Positions 24,801 to 35,328 of a stretch of 64,000 nucleotides of DNA are shown here, in pieces. Under the pieces are notes generated by a model. That model was not told the DNA's origin, did no database searches, and saw nothing but the letters and a program-made list of their open reading frames with translations. The stretch is taken from NCBI RefSeq assembly GCF_036669915.1, contig NC_089315.1, positions 25,125,436-25,189,435 of the forward strand. The letters run 5' to 3'. The translations under genes were made by a program, and so were the position numbers. This stretch comes from Pocillopora verrucosa (taxonomy: Eukaryota > Cnidaria > Anthozoa > Scleractinia > Pocilloporidae). Each line of letters starts with the position of its first letter. Position 1 is the stretch's first letter.

Positions 24801-27800
24801 GTAAAGTGAAGGGACTTCAATATCATACCTTTGAAGATTTTAGCCTTTCTGAGAGGAATAGCGGTAAATAACTGTACACAGTGTCTTGTGCAAGGCGTGT
24901 ACATGTAAAAATAATAGCTACCTGAAAAAAAAATCACACCAGAAAAAAAGATGAAGAACTTTAGGAGCAAACAAACAAGACAATTAAGAGGCTTATTTGG
25001 TTTTACCTTATACAAGTTCGGATCTCTCAGCCAATCTTTGATTCTTTTCGGATGTTTTCGCTCAGACCGAAAATTTTCTGATGAAACATGAGGACTATGT
25101 AGATCAGGATTGGCTTCTGAAGATGAGTAATTTTTGCTTCTCTCGTAGGATACTATAGTATCGTTGTTTTTGCAACTCTGTCTCAGATAATTACGAGCAC
25201 TTTCATTCAGGAGCGTTGCTTCTCCAGCCATGTCATAAAAATCCAATTCCTTTGTCTGGTCCTCGCGTATTGACGGAATTTCTAGTAATAGAGGCGCACT
25301 GAAAGTCACGGCCTTTTTCGGCTTCCTAATTGAAGTATTGGAAAAGTCTCCTTTCACCTCATCTGCACTAGTATCATAGGTAGATCCAAAGTTAGGCAGC
25401 CCACGATCATCTTCATCTGGAATAGTAGGGTGGCCATATTCACTTTGCCCGTGGTCGAACGAAATTGACGTTTCAAAGATGTCATTGATCACTTTCTCAT
25501 CATCATTTCCTATCTTCTTCCCTTTTTTGCTTGAATCCATGCTGTGGGAAGTTTTCCTGTGTTTTTCTTCAGGAATGGTTCCCACCTCTTCTTTTCTATA
25601 GTACTTTGCTCCAGTTATATACCCGTCATATTTATTGCCCTCTGCTGCTTGATGTCCAATGCTGCCAGTACATGTTGTTTGCCTTTCCTCTGGGTGTTGC
25701 ATTCTAGATAAGATTCCGTCATAAACCCACAACAGGAGACTTTTCTTGCGCTCACGATCTAAATGCTCTGCCTCTGAACATATCCGTTTTTTCGTGTTCT
25801 CACTTTCTTGATTGTTATCTGCGCCTTCAGCGTCAACTTTTGATTGACTGTGTCCCGAATCATTTCCTTCGTCATTCAATATAGCAGGAACAAACTTCTG
25901 CAATAAATTTTTCTTTCTTTCACGCTGCCCATGGCATCGGATATCTTCACTTCCGTTGAGGTCATAGTGGTAGGTTTCAAATTGAGACGAAGCCATAGTC
26001 ATACCCACAAATCTATGGGCGAGACCGTCCCTAGAAGAGTCTTTCCAATTGAAGAAATGAACAAAATCAGTTTATATACTTTTGTTTAAAGCTCAGCTTG
26101 TATATTTTCAGTATTATATATGGCATCAGCAATGCTTTTACACTGTTGACGGAAGTGACATTATTTTTCAACGATGGTTATCCAAATTAAAGTGTGTATT
26201 ATTATAGTAAGATGTGTAAGTTGTGGAACCGGCCGGTTCCTAAAGGTAAAAGCGATTAGTTTAAAAGCGTACATTTTATATAAACTTGCCTGTATTTTTA
26301 CTTTCAAACGGTGTCAATATCATTCCAGCAGCGTTCTGCAATGAAAAAGAAGGGTAACTGACTGAGTTTTTCCACTTCACAACTCGAGCAACGAATAGAA
26401 CTTGTGACATTTGCAGAATCCCCTAAAGATTCTGCAATCATAATACCTGCCTTGAAAATGTCGGCTACAAGAGTGCGGGGTACGTAATAAGTCCTTCAGG
26501 TTTTAATTCATTTCGAGTAATACGAGTATTGTTCAAAATGAGATGAAGGAGCTGCTAATACCAAAATATTTTATCGGGCACAACTATCATTTCGGGGCTT
26601 TCCCACAAGGATCTTGATCTTGACTTACCATAATACTTGAATATGTGCTATTTGTGCGTACACGTCTTTGAGGTTCTTTTGTAGCATGGTATCTGTTTTC
26701 ATCATTCTTGCCATCTTCGTCACTCATTGCAACATGATCTTCAATATTACCAACACATGTTGGTTGCTTCTCCACTTCGTTCAGTTTTTGAGGTTCCTTT
26801 GCACCAATGAGAAAGATGATTGCAAAGAAGACTCCTGTTCCAGTCGCTATCCATGAGAGGTACTGCAAATAAGTAGCAAGGGAAATGACAAAAAGGGCGT
26901 CTTTACGGGGGTGGAGCTAAGAAAAGGAAGTCCTAGCAAAGTAATGGGAAGATAATCCTGACTGCGTATCTCAGGCACATTATGTAGTTTTAGTTCAGCA
27001 GAGGAAGATAGCGATTCCTAGAAGCAACGATTTTACTTCTACGCGAAATTTCATTTAAACTAGTATCTCGAGAGCTGCTTTTTACCGCAAAATCCTGGAT
27101 TCTGATAGGTCATAAAGTGACTTTACCTTCAGCTGTTTGACAAGTGTATTTATTTTCGCTTAGAGCAAGGTTTCTTCACTGGAGTATATTACTTCTAAAA
27201 CGATTAGGGGGAAAGCTTCTAACCGTAAGATATGAAGGGCTGTTAGGTCCCGAAGCATCGCCACTATCAAGACCGAGAAGACCCCAGGCGGTTGCATAAA
27301 TAAAGACACCACTTAGGAAGCTGAACACAGTCCTAAAGGTGACAGAAAAAGGAAGCAGAAGAACTTCATTTAAGATTATATGAATATCATCATGGCGCGT
27401 ACATACATTAATGAGTTGGTTCATGCTTAGCGCGCATTCGAGAGCTATAGAGAAGCGTAAGAGTTGTTCGTGACGCAGCCTCTTGAGTGCTCTCCAAACT
27501 TCACGATATACTTCATCGATATACGCTCAGTTAAAAGCGTAAACCAATTCTTTTGTAACATAGTATAGAGACACAATTTGGGCACGGAAAAAAGTAAACC
27601 CTGGTAGACCCTGTGTCGGGTTCTACTCGGAAACTAGCAATAACTGACAAGGCAAAAACGACCAAGAAATATTGTGAGAGCTAAGCTATAATCAAAGAAT
27701 TGAACCGAAGGCAAGGAATTTTTTTTGTAAGTATGAGACCTAGAATCGTTGTGTACTATAATTCATGGACAGAAATGCACATAAAATTGTGTTGCAAATT

Positions 27801-29172
27801 GTGAAAATTCTGAAATTTGACATTTTAAGTATTTAGTATTTATTTTAAATTTAGTGAGTAATAATACTCTAAGGGCATATCAACACTTGAAAATGATATT
27901 TACCGTTCGAAAAACGAAGCCCAAACGTAAAAATGTCTTGCATTTACGAGACCCTCGTGTTAGGTTTACCATAATTGAATTGTTGTTTACCAGGACCAAT
28001 GACCAGAAAATTGCGTAGCTCTGTGTTGAAATTCTGCAAAATGTACGACTTTAGAACAAAACCTTCTCACACCTTTGGGAATGAAATATCGTTAACTCCA
28101 AAACTAATTTGGTCGCTTGAAAGAGCTACATGCTCGCTGTTTTCGAGTGGTATTTAGCTTGTTTACGTTCATTTTGAGCTCCGAATGGTCCATCTCAATC
28201 CGTATGGCGGAAAAAAATTTAAAAGGTTTTGAAACCTCGCGACTAAAATCGACAGGAACTTGCGCCGAAGTAAACTGCACACATCATGTAGTGAATGCCG
28301 TCAGCTGTGCGTACATACAGATTTACGCCATAGTATCTCCTTTGGAATTAGGTAATATTTACGCCCGCAGCATGTCGCAATTTATTACATTGTATGTTCA
28401 TATAAATTTTCACTTATTTCAGTCATAGGCTCGTTATACAGTCAATTAAGTAAACCACTTTTTTCATCTTAGGGGTAAGAATCTTCAACCTGAATTTCGT
28501 TTTCATCCGTCAAAAAAGAAGAGGATGTAATACTGCTTACAATAATCAAACTTAATTCTTAACTTTCAGAACCGCAGGTAAGAACTCTTCTAATAATTTT
28601 CCTACTGTATTATGATCATGAAAATACTGGACATAGATGGAGAAAACAAAAGTGTGCTTCAAATGGACATGATTTAAGATTCAAACTGTAACGTTGAGAA
28701 CATACCTCATCGCACTAAGAACTGTGCATTCCTCCACAGAAGCAGCTACAGTCGTGATAAATGCCAAATGATTAATCTCCACTACGTTGAAACAGATGTT
28801 TATCAATGCTGAAATGAAACAGAAATAGAATAGTCGAAGCCAGTTTTGATTGCTGACACTGCACAACAAGCAGCGGTTGAAGAAAAAGGGAAGTCCGATG
28901 GCCATGAATACTGTTGCCAAACAGTGCCAAGATTTTCGTCTGCCAATTTTCTTAGAAAGAAAAGGTACGTTTGCACTATCACCAAGGTATCCAGCAATGG
29001 GTGAGAATGACGCGTCTGCAATTTGTCCAATAAGAATAATCAGTGCTGCCTCTGAAGGGGAAAGTTCAACAATTTTCATGAAGAAAAAGAGTTCATATGA
29101 TTGTCCGAGCTGCCGGAAGAGGTCGTTGAATACATTTCCAACCGCGCATGACAATCGTTCCTTAATTCGCAT
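21863..29172 (-). CDS. MFSD12-like: MFSD12-like transporter, gene B (877 aa, 11 exons)
   Basis: Exons: 28,706-29,172; 27,224-27,332; 26,629-26,862; 26,290-26,335; 25,007-26,040; 24,829-24,921; 24,639-24,731; 24,200-24,373; 23,602-23,699; 22,351-22,475; 21,863-22,023. It has the same design as gene A: exon 1 with VFND, GYLGD and GRRKSWH; TM5 and TM6 in exons 2-3; a 360-residue charged insert with KKAVTF; the core IKDWLRDPNLY; TM7-12; tail EDTKL. Three features are peculiar. Exon 3 runs 40 codons further than in the paralogs, and its tail (QPTCVGNIEDHV) resembles a block of exon 5 in C-E. Intron 4 has a GC donor. The expected acceptor of exon 10 is lost, and the next AG, six bases on, restores the frame at a cost of two residues. 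The start is the conserved MR. Confidence 0.83.
22474..23450. repeat. Local duplications and an inserted block in intron 9 of gene B
   Basis: The exon-10 border gctggtttgaaacgagaggg… at about 22,474-22,530 is repeated at 22,610-22,656 as gctggtttgaatcgagagga…, including the shared end aatcagaacattac. The phrase attttcatatg.t.ca.aaa.agtgga.tcgaccaagaa occurs at about 22,560 and again at about 23,411. The roughly 0.75 kb between these looks like an insertion with its own short frame (22,821-23,126), which I do not consider a gene. Confidence 0.45.
23735..23803 (+). mobile_element. Relic of a tRNA-derived SINE head
   Basis: The string aaggcggcggactttgggtc followed by aatcatccaggttcaaacgc has a near-consensus B-box and a tRNA-like anticodon arm, but no clean A-box or acceptor stem. 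It lies in intron 8 of gene B, opposite to the gene. It is probably a truncated SINE; boundaries are uncertain. Confidence 0.35.
27457..28330. repeat. Copy of gene B's upstream region inside its intron 1
   Basis: Blocks here match 29,314-29,765 in the same order and orientation: gtaagagttgttc.g; gagtgct.tccaaac; caacacttgaaaatgatatt; gaaacctcgcgactaa; and acttgc.gc…aaact..acac.tcatgt. The 29.3-29.8 kb copy lies 5' of gene B's first exon, so exon 1 is flanked on both sides by the same sequence. It may be the remains of a duplicated promoter plus first exon. No second exon 1 is left between here and exon 2. Confidence 0.6.
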
Positions 29173-31995
29173 CTTCAACAAGCTTTAATCCAATCCTCTC
29201 GTCCTCGATAACCTATAAAATAGGAAGAGAAATAATAAAAACGCAAAGAGAAAAAAAGAAAAAGCAGATTTCTCTGAACCACAAGAGAGAATTGTAAGAG
29301 AGCACAAGAGAATTGTAAGAGTTGTTCAGGGCGTCGCCCAGAGCAAATTTAGCTCGTGGAGTGCTTTCCAAACGTCCCAAGTGCACGAAGAAAGACTGTT
29401 TTTACAATAATGTCGGGTTTACCGAGTAATCGTGTTTTTAACCAAAAACTGTGATTGAAGGTAAGGCAAAAGCGAAAGAAAAGAAATATTTAGAGACCAA
29501 ATCTTCAAATAATTAAGAGAATACTTTCAGGACATGTTAACACTTGAAAATAATATTTACTGTTCAATAAACGTACAATATATATTTTTAAGAGACCCAC
29601 GTGGTAGATTCACCGCGCTCGAATTACTGTTGATAAGAAACAATTTTGAAAGGATCGAAACCTCGCGGCTAAGCTTTACAGAAACTTGCAGCCTAATTTA
29701 AACTAAACACGTCATGTTATGTGCGCACGGCCGTGCGTATATATATGTAGAGATTTATAACCCACCGATTAATTTTCGTGCGAGTATATCAGCTACTTTA
29801 CGTCACGTGGTACGTAATCACCGGACAGTTATTACTCATTAACCCCCCTTAAGTCGTTATTTGTCTTTTGATTATTTCCGCCGAAAAGAAAAAAAGCTAA
29901 AACCTGCTCGATAGCTTCACTTTTTCACCTTTATTGCTCTACATCGAAGAAAAGCGAACTCGTTCCGTTGAGTTCACAGGTAGTGACATTAAAAGGGTGG
30001 TAATGCTGCTGTGGAAAGTCCAAAAAGTAAACATAATTTTGTCAACGCGCGCTACGAAAATTAAAGGGCAGTAAAATAAATCAAGGGAATATGATAATGT
30101 TTTATAACCTTTCTGGCTTACTGGTATGTCGGCTGATAATGTCCTTGGCTGAAAGATTATCCTGAAAATTTCACATTTAACCTCGACGCTTCACTTCTCG
30201 GCCAAATATTCATTTTTTCGAACAATATCTCAGCCGCAGACATTATCAGCCGACATTTCAGCCGCCTGAAGGGTTTCATTTACCAAAAACACCCGTAGTA
30301 GTAGCTCCTAAAGGAATTAGGTAGGACTTGTGCGCGCGCTCTGTTATAATGTATATTTTTTTCTCAGTTGGATACCACAATACTCTGCCTCTTTAAGGGT
30401 TTCATAATCTTAGTCAGGTTCGCTTGAGTCTCCCGGCTTTTTAGAGGGTTAAAAAAAATACAAAGCCTCAGTAGCACGAGCCTAAAAATGCGTGAGCGAG
30501 TTCAATCCAATCGTAAATAATTTGCGTTTGAACTTGCAGACATATTGAGTCAGTTTCCGTACCCACATTGCTATTTCAATCTGACCGCGTGAAAGCGTAA
30601 AATAAACTGGACATGATTTCCATCTTTTTTCCTCGAAAACTTCATATAAGCAAAATTTGGCATTCAAACTTGACTCATAGATCCAGAAGGAATATAATGA
30701 GTAATGAAACCATATGAGAGGCGTTTCCGCAGTATCTGTTTGTTGGCTGCCTCGCTGCACTGATATATCAACCCATTGTCGATCTTTGTATCTCTAATAA
30801 CGCATGTAAAATGCCGTGTCAATGGTTCAAATCGGTCCAAACCATAGAGGTACCTACGGGATCACCTAAGCTCTCATTTTTTCCTTCTTTTTTTTTTTAC
30901 AAGACTCTTCCTGCGGGTTGCTGTGTAATCAGTTATGCAACGTTTGGACGAAGCTTGTCTTGAAATTTAACCGTTTCAACAGCTCTGAGTATCGTTACAC
31001 GACTGATGCCTTATACATAACCATCATGCGTAATGATCAATGACATTCTGCACATCTGAAATTCCTTACCTGCTGTTGGCCTAAAAATCTCCTAGCATAG
31101 TGAGACAATCTCCTATGGAATTGAGCGTTCGTCTCCGTCAGCGTTACGTTACTTACGTGTACCTATCTTTAATCATTTCCTCTACAGGAAATGAGGTTCG
31201 AACTCATTAAGGCTTCACACTTTCGCTGTATAGGATAGTAACAAGGGCTAAAAAAGTTGTTTTCAGTTAATCAATTCAGTTTTCAAAGGATTTTTAAAGA
31301 CTATATTAGAATGCCCTCATGCGAATTAGATTTGAGACAGTCTGATGAACAGGGTATGCTCGGGATGGAAATACTAGCTTGAAACACGAAAGTACTGAAT
31401 CACAACAAACCAAGTTTATATTTTTAGACTGAAATTGATATGCAACTTAAAGTCTATATGTCTCTTACAGGTATTACCGAATTGTAAATGTCGAAAAATA
31501 AATTGGCGAAAGGAGATTAAGGATAAACTTATAAGGGAGATAAGGACGGAAACGATTTGTATCGCCATGATTATATCTTTGGCTTTCCGTGTGCACAAAA
31601 CGGGGTATATTACAGGCGGCCCAAGCGTATCATGTGTGATTTCGGGGTTTAGATGTCATAAGCAGGAATATCTATAATGCTGAACACATGTTAATTAAGT
31701 GAAGTAGAAGCCAAAATCCTTATCATTATGGTGCACAACACGCGGTACAAAGAAATTTGATGAAATATCGTTACAAACGGCCGTTAGAGACAAGGCAGAA
31801 ATCTAATAAGGGTAAGAAGATTCAACATGCTATATTTCTCGTGCTTATCAAGTCTGTTATCATTTTTATTGTTTTATAATTACTTTTTTTTTTCTTGCGG
31901 CACACGCGAACGCTTAAAATTCAATCTAAATCTATCCCGCAATCGTGCAACATTCAGGGAATATCGACTTCATTGAAACGAAGAGTGATTTAATG
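29173..31995. other. Intergenic region between divergent genes B and C
   Basis: Genes B (minus) and C (plus) point away from each other across about 6 kb, and this left part is unique sequence. Apart from the copy matching intron 1 of gene B (29,314-29,765), I see nothing I can name. Small frames at 30,482-30,760 and 31,416-31,677 have no support. Confidence 0.5.
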
Positions 31996-32059
31996 CGATA
32001 CTCCATTTGGAAGTCCTTAGTTTTCAACAGGATAGCACAATCTTTGATACGTGCTTCCA

Positions 32060-32455
32060 TTCGCTTTAAAGAAGGGCTAACACTTGAAAAGTCGGCATTG
32101 AAACTCTCTAACGTGGCCAATTTACATTATCGACTCAGTTATAAATAAAAACAAGTAATATATGTGAATATACGTCTTTGTTTGTTCCAGGTGAACGAAC
32201 TTGAGAGAGCTTCAAGCTAGCTAATTTGAGCATGCCTAGTAAGAGTACGGCCAAGTACGATTCGCTTTGACGAAGGGTTAACACTAGAAACGTCAGCTTT
32301 GAAACTTTCTAACGTGCCCAGTTTACATCATCAACTCAGTTATAGATAAAACCAAATTATCTTAACATACGTGCTTGTTTGTTTGTTCCAGGTGATCGAA
32401 CCCGACAGAGCTTCAAGCTAGCTAGTTTAAGCATGCGTAGTAAGAGACGGCCAAG
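32060..32455. repeat. Two tandem 200 bp units of the dispersed foldback family
   Basis: Each unit begins ttcgctttga.gaagggctaac, continues with a gtcagctttgaaactctcta-like stretch and tttacattatcaactcagtt, and ends gagcttcaagctagctaatt…agtaagagtacggccaag. The second unit starts near 32,261. Equivalent pairs lie at about 43,297-43,695 in unit 2; unit 3 keeps only about one copy (55,027-55,216). Confidence 0.7.
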
Positions 32456-33600
32456 TGCAAATGAGAGAATCTGGGCCTTTTATCTCCAATGATTTTCCAT
32501 TTTTGTCCTCTGTTGAAACGTTTCGACTCCATGGTTGAGTGGTATCTAAATTAGGCGCAAGAAAAATGGGTTGCTTTCTGTTTTAATGTACGTGGACATT
32601 AAAAGCACCGCGAAAATTCAAGAATTTTCCAGCTTGTTGACCTTCCCAGCTAAGGGGTGTCTGGTTGTTCCGATTAACCATACCTGACTGGGTTTCAGAG
32701 AGCCTAATTGCCTAGTTGCCTAGTCCCCCAAGCCTAATTGACTTGATTGAGTAAATCTGTCAGACTGAATATGTTCATAAATGCGTTTACATAGGACAGG
32801 ATACGTGACCCAAGGAAAGAAAATCTGACAAAACTTACAGTGAACTTACAGCTCAATTACTGGACACAAACATATACTTTCCGACCTTTCTTATTTGTTA
32901 CAACACTGGTACGTCGCATAGATAGCTTGGAAAGTTGTCTTGCCTTAGCAATCTTTCGAGTGCAGGCCACTGAACAGACTTTTCAAGACACTTTTCAAAC
33001 GAGCTTTCGTTTTTACGGTCAATTTACATAGCGCTCTTTTTTCTAGAGAGATTTCTAAAGTGATTTCGCTTAAAGATCTCGAACCGTATTTCAAGGGTTC
33101 AAATATTGTGAACCAGTAGACGGACTATGCAGAATAAATGCGCATATTACATTCACTTCGAAAATCCCTGATGATTCCTGCAGTCTGACTGGGGTCACGA
33201 ATCGCACCATTTTTTTCTCTTAATCACATTCTTTTCCTAGCCAATGCAAAATAAACACTAAGACAAAATAATCAATCGAAATTTCCCCAAAACCTTTCTT
33301 TTTATCCATAATAGAACAGTACTCTGTAAATTTCTAATGTTGGTCTAGTTACGTTACAACCGCGCGACAAGAGTCTCTTTTAGTTTCGCCGTTACTCAAA
33401 TTAAGAATTGATGGCTACGATGCCAATTTATTGAATTTATGAGGACTCGAAAGATGAATTCGATTTCATGTTCACTTTGCACAGAAAAATTGCCCTCTTG
33501 GCTCGAGTTCACCTTTACAATTTTTTTTCTACTGCTTTAAACTTTTTTTAAATCTACTATACTCTGATGTACCCAATTTCCTACTCTCGATTCAAATTAG

Positions 33601-34154
33601 CTCAAACGAGGCTGTTGGCAACTACGTGCAAAGTACGTTAGCAATGGCGTCTGAAGTATTCAGTTTGGTTATATTCCTACTGGTTTTGCTTCTCCAACCG
33701 TGAAAAGTTTGCTTTCAAACGAAAGGTAACAACGTTGATATATATCTAAATTCACATACCTGTGTAGCATAATGATAATAACGCAGAATGATTGTATATA
33801 CACAGACTCCTCTCCAAGCGAATAGTCACAAAAATTTATTCTTTTACGCAAGATATCGTTTAGCCACGCAAAGACTTTCTCTTCTTTTCGTTCTAATTCC
33901 TCTGCTTTTGAAAGTAGGTTTGGAATGTTATTTCATATATGGTTGTATGTCTTCCAATACATAACCTTTACGTGTGCCATTTCGGCCTGTGGAGACGCAG
34001 AGGATTTTGAGGCTCAAGCAGATCAATTATCGTTTGATGTCCCACTTTCTCAGCTTCTCTCCGAAACAAAGCAATGCTGAAGGTGTGGTTAGATGCAAAT
34101 CAAAACTCTTCCATCGCTGCGATTCATTCTTTTTCTGAGGACACAAAACTATAA
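33601..34154 (+). pseudogene. Relic exons 10 and 11 of a transporter gene (unit 1)
   Basis: Exon 10 relic is at 33,601-33,725 (125 bases, the exact length of gene B's exon 10, with acceptor attag|c and donor g|gtaac intact). It encodes SNEAVGNYVQ… and LLVLLLQP, but has an in-frame tga at 33,701. Exon 11 relic is at about 33,993-34,154 (GCTCAAGCAGATCAATTATC, ending ACAAAACTATAA). No exons 1-9 precede it. It is the 3' stump of an otherwise deleted gene, closer to A/B than to C in these exons. Confidence 0.8.
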
Positions 34155-35328
34155 TTTCTTTCCAGAAATATAATATGCGTGGGTTTTGTTGCACAGACCA
34201 TACACAAGGTTATGGTAGAGTTACGTTAATGGTTACGGGATGTTTGAGTTCTGAGACGGCAGTATCTTTACTGAAGTAGACCTCAGACAACGGTTGCCCG
34301 AATAGAACTGCCTTGTCTAACAATAGTGCAATTACTTGCTTGAGATTAAAATGCAAGCATACGAAAGAAAGTTGAAAGTGAACCGATGGTTTGAAACTGC
34401 ATATCACTTCAAATAATTGCTTTTGCAATCAACAACTCTAAATTATTCTCATTTATATCAATGACTCAAAACCAGCCAAAATCAATCGCGCTTCTGCACT
34501 TTCAATTACTTAGGGTCAGTTCACTGGCTAAACAAACATTTTACTTGGATATCAAAATAACGATAATTCCTTGTTCGAAGGAGGTTATTCAGTTCATATT
34601 TCTTCTTCCGAAGAGATGGTAAACTCATTTCCAATGTCAGTGTTTTAAAAGCACTACTTAATAATCGGCCAAATGAAGGTCATGAGAGATGGCGGTGAAC
34701 GAGACTTCGTCGAATTTGCATCAATGTTTCTCAATCAACTCCCTTTTAATTACGTAAGTTGCAATAATTAGTCTACTTATCATCAACCTCGATCTTTATC
34801 AATTTGATGACTGTCAAGAATAATAAACTATAACCAAGTTCTAGCGTTAATCTATGATTTAGCGAGTTCCTCTAAGGAAGGTCAATTTATTGTGTGTGTA
34901 ATAAGAACAAAAAATTTACTGTGGATACGAATTGCACCAGAAATCAAATTAAATTTCTGTGGTCTTTCACGATCTATTGTGATTTTCAATGGAGAAACCA
35001 AACATTATATATCCTAAAAAAGTCATTAAAACCGCCAAGAAAAGAAGCACTCAGTCATAGTATCTAGGTTTTCAAATGACGCAAAAGATTAACTTAATGC
35101 GTTTCGAGCTCGATTCGTTTTAGTCAGAGTAAAATATTGTGAGGGCTGGGGTAGGAAATCTGGAAAACAAAAAGCGAGCTGTGATTGGTGCACGATTTCC
35201 ATATCAGGTGGGAACGTCACACACCTACATAATAGTGGAAGAAATGGGCTTCCGATAAAATCGAAGCATTCTTAAGTGAGGGAGAGAGAGAGAGTGGCGT
35301 GTTTAGACCAAGGAGACTCGCTTTTACA

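Noticed and set aside
35299..35328. Upstream in-frame extension of gene C's first exon
   Set aside because: It starts with GTG, not ATG. Only the later ATG (35,329), followed by the conserved MRTRE, matches the paralogs.
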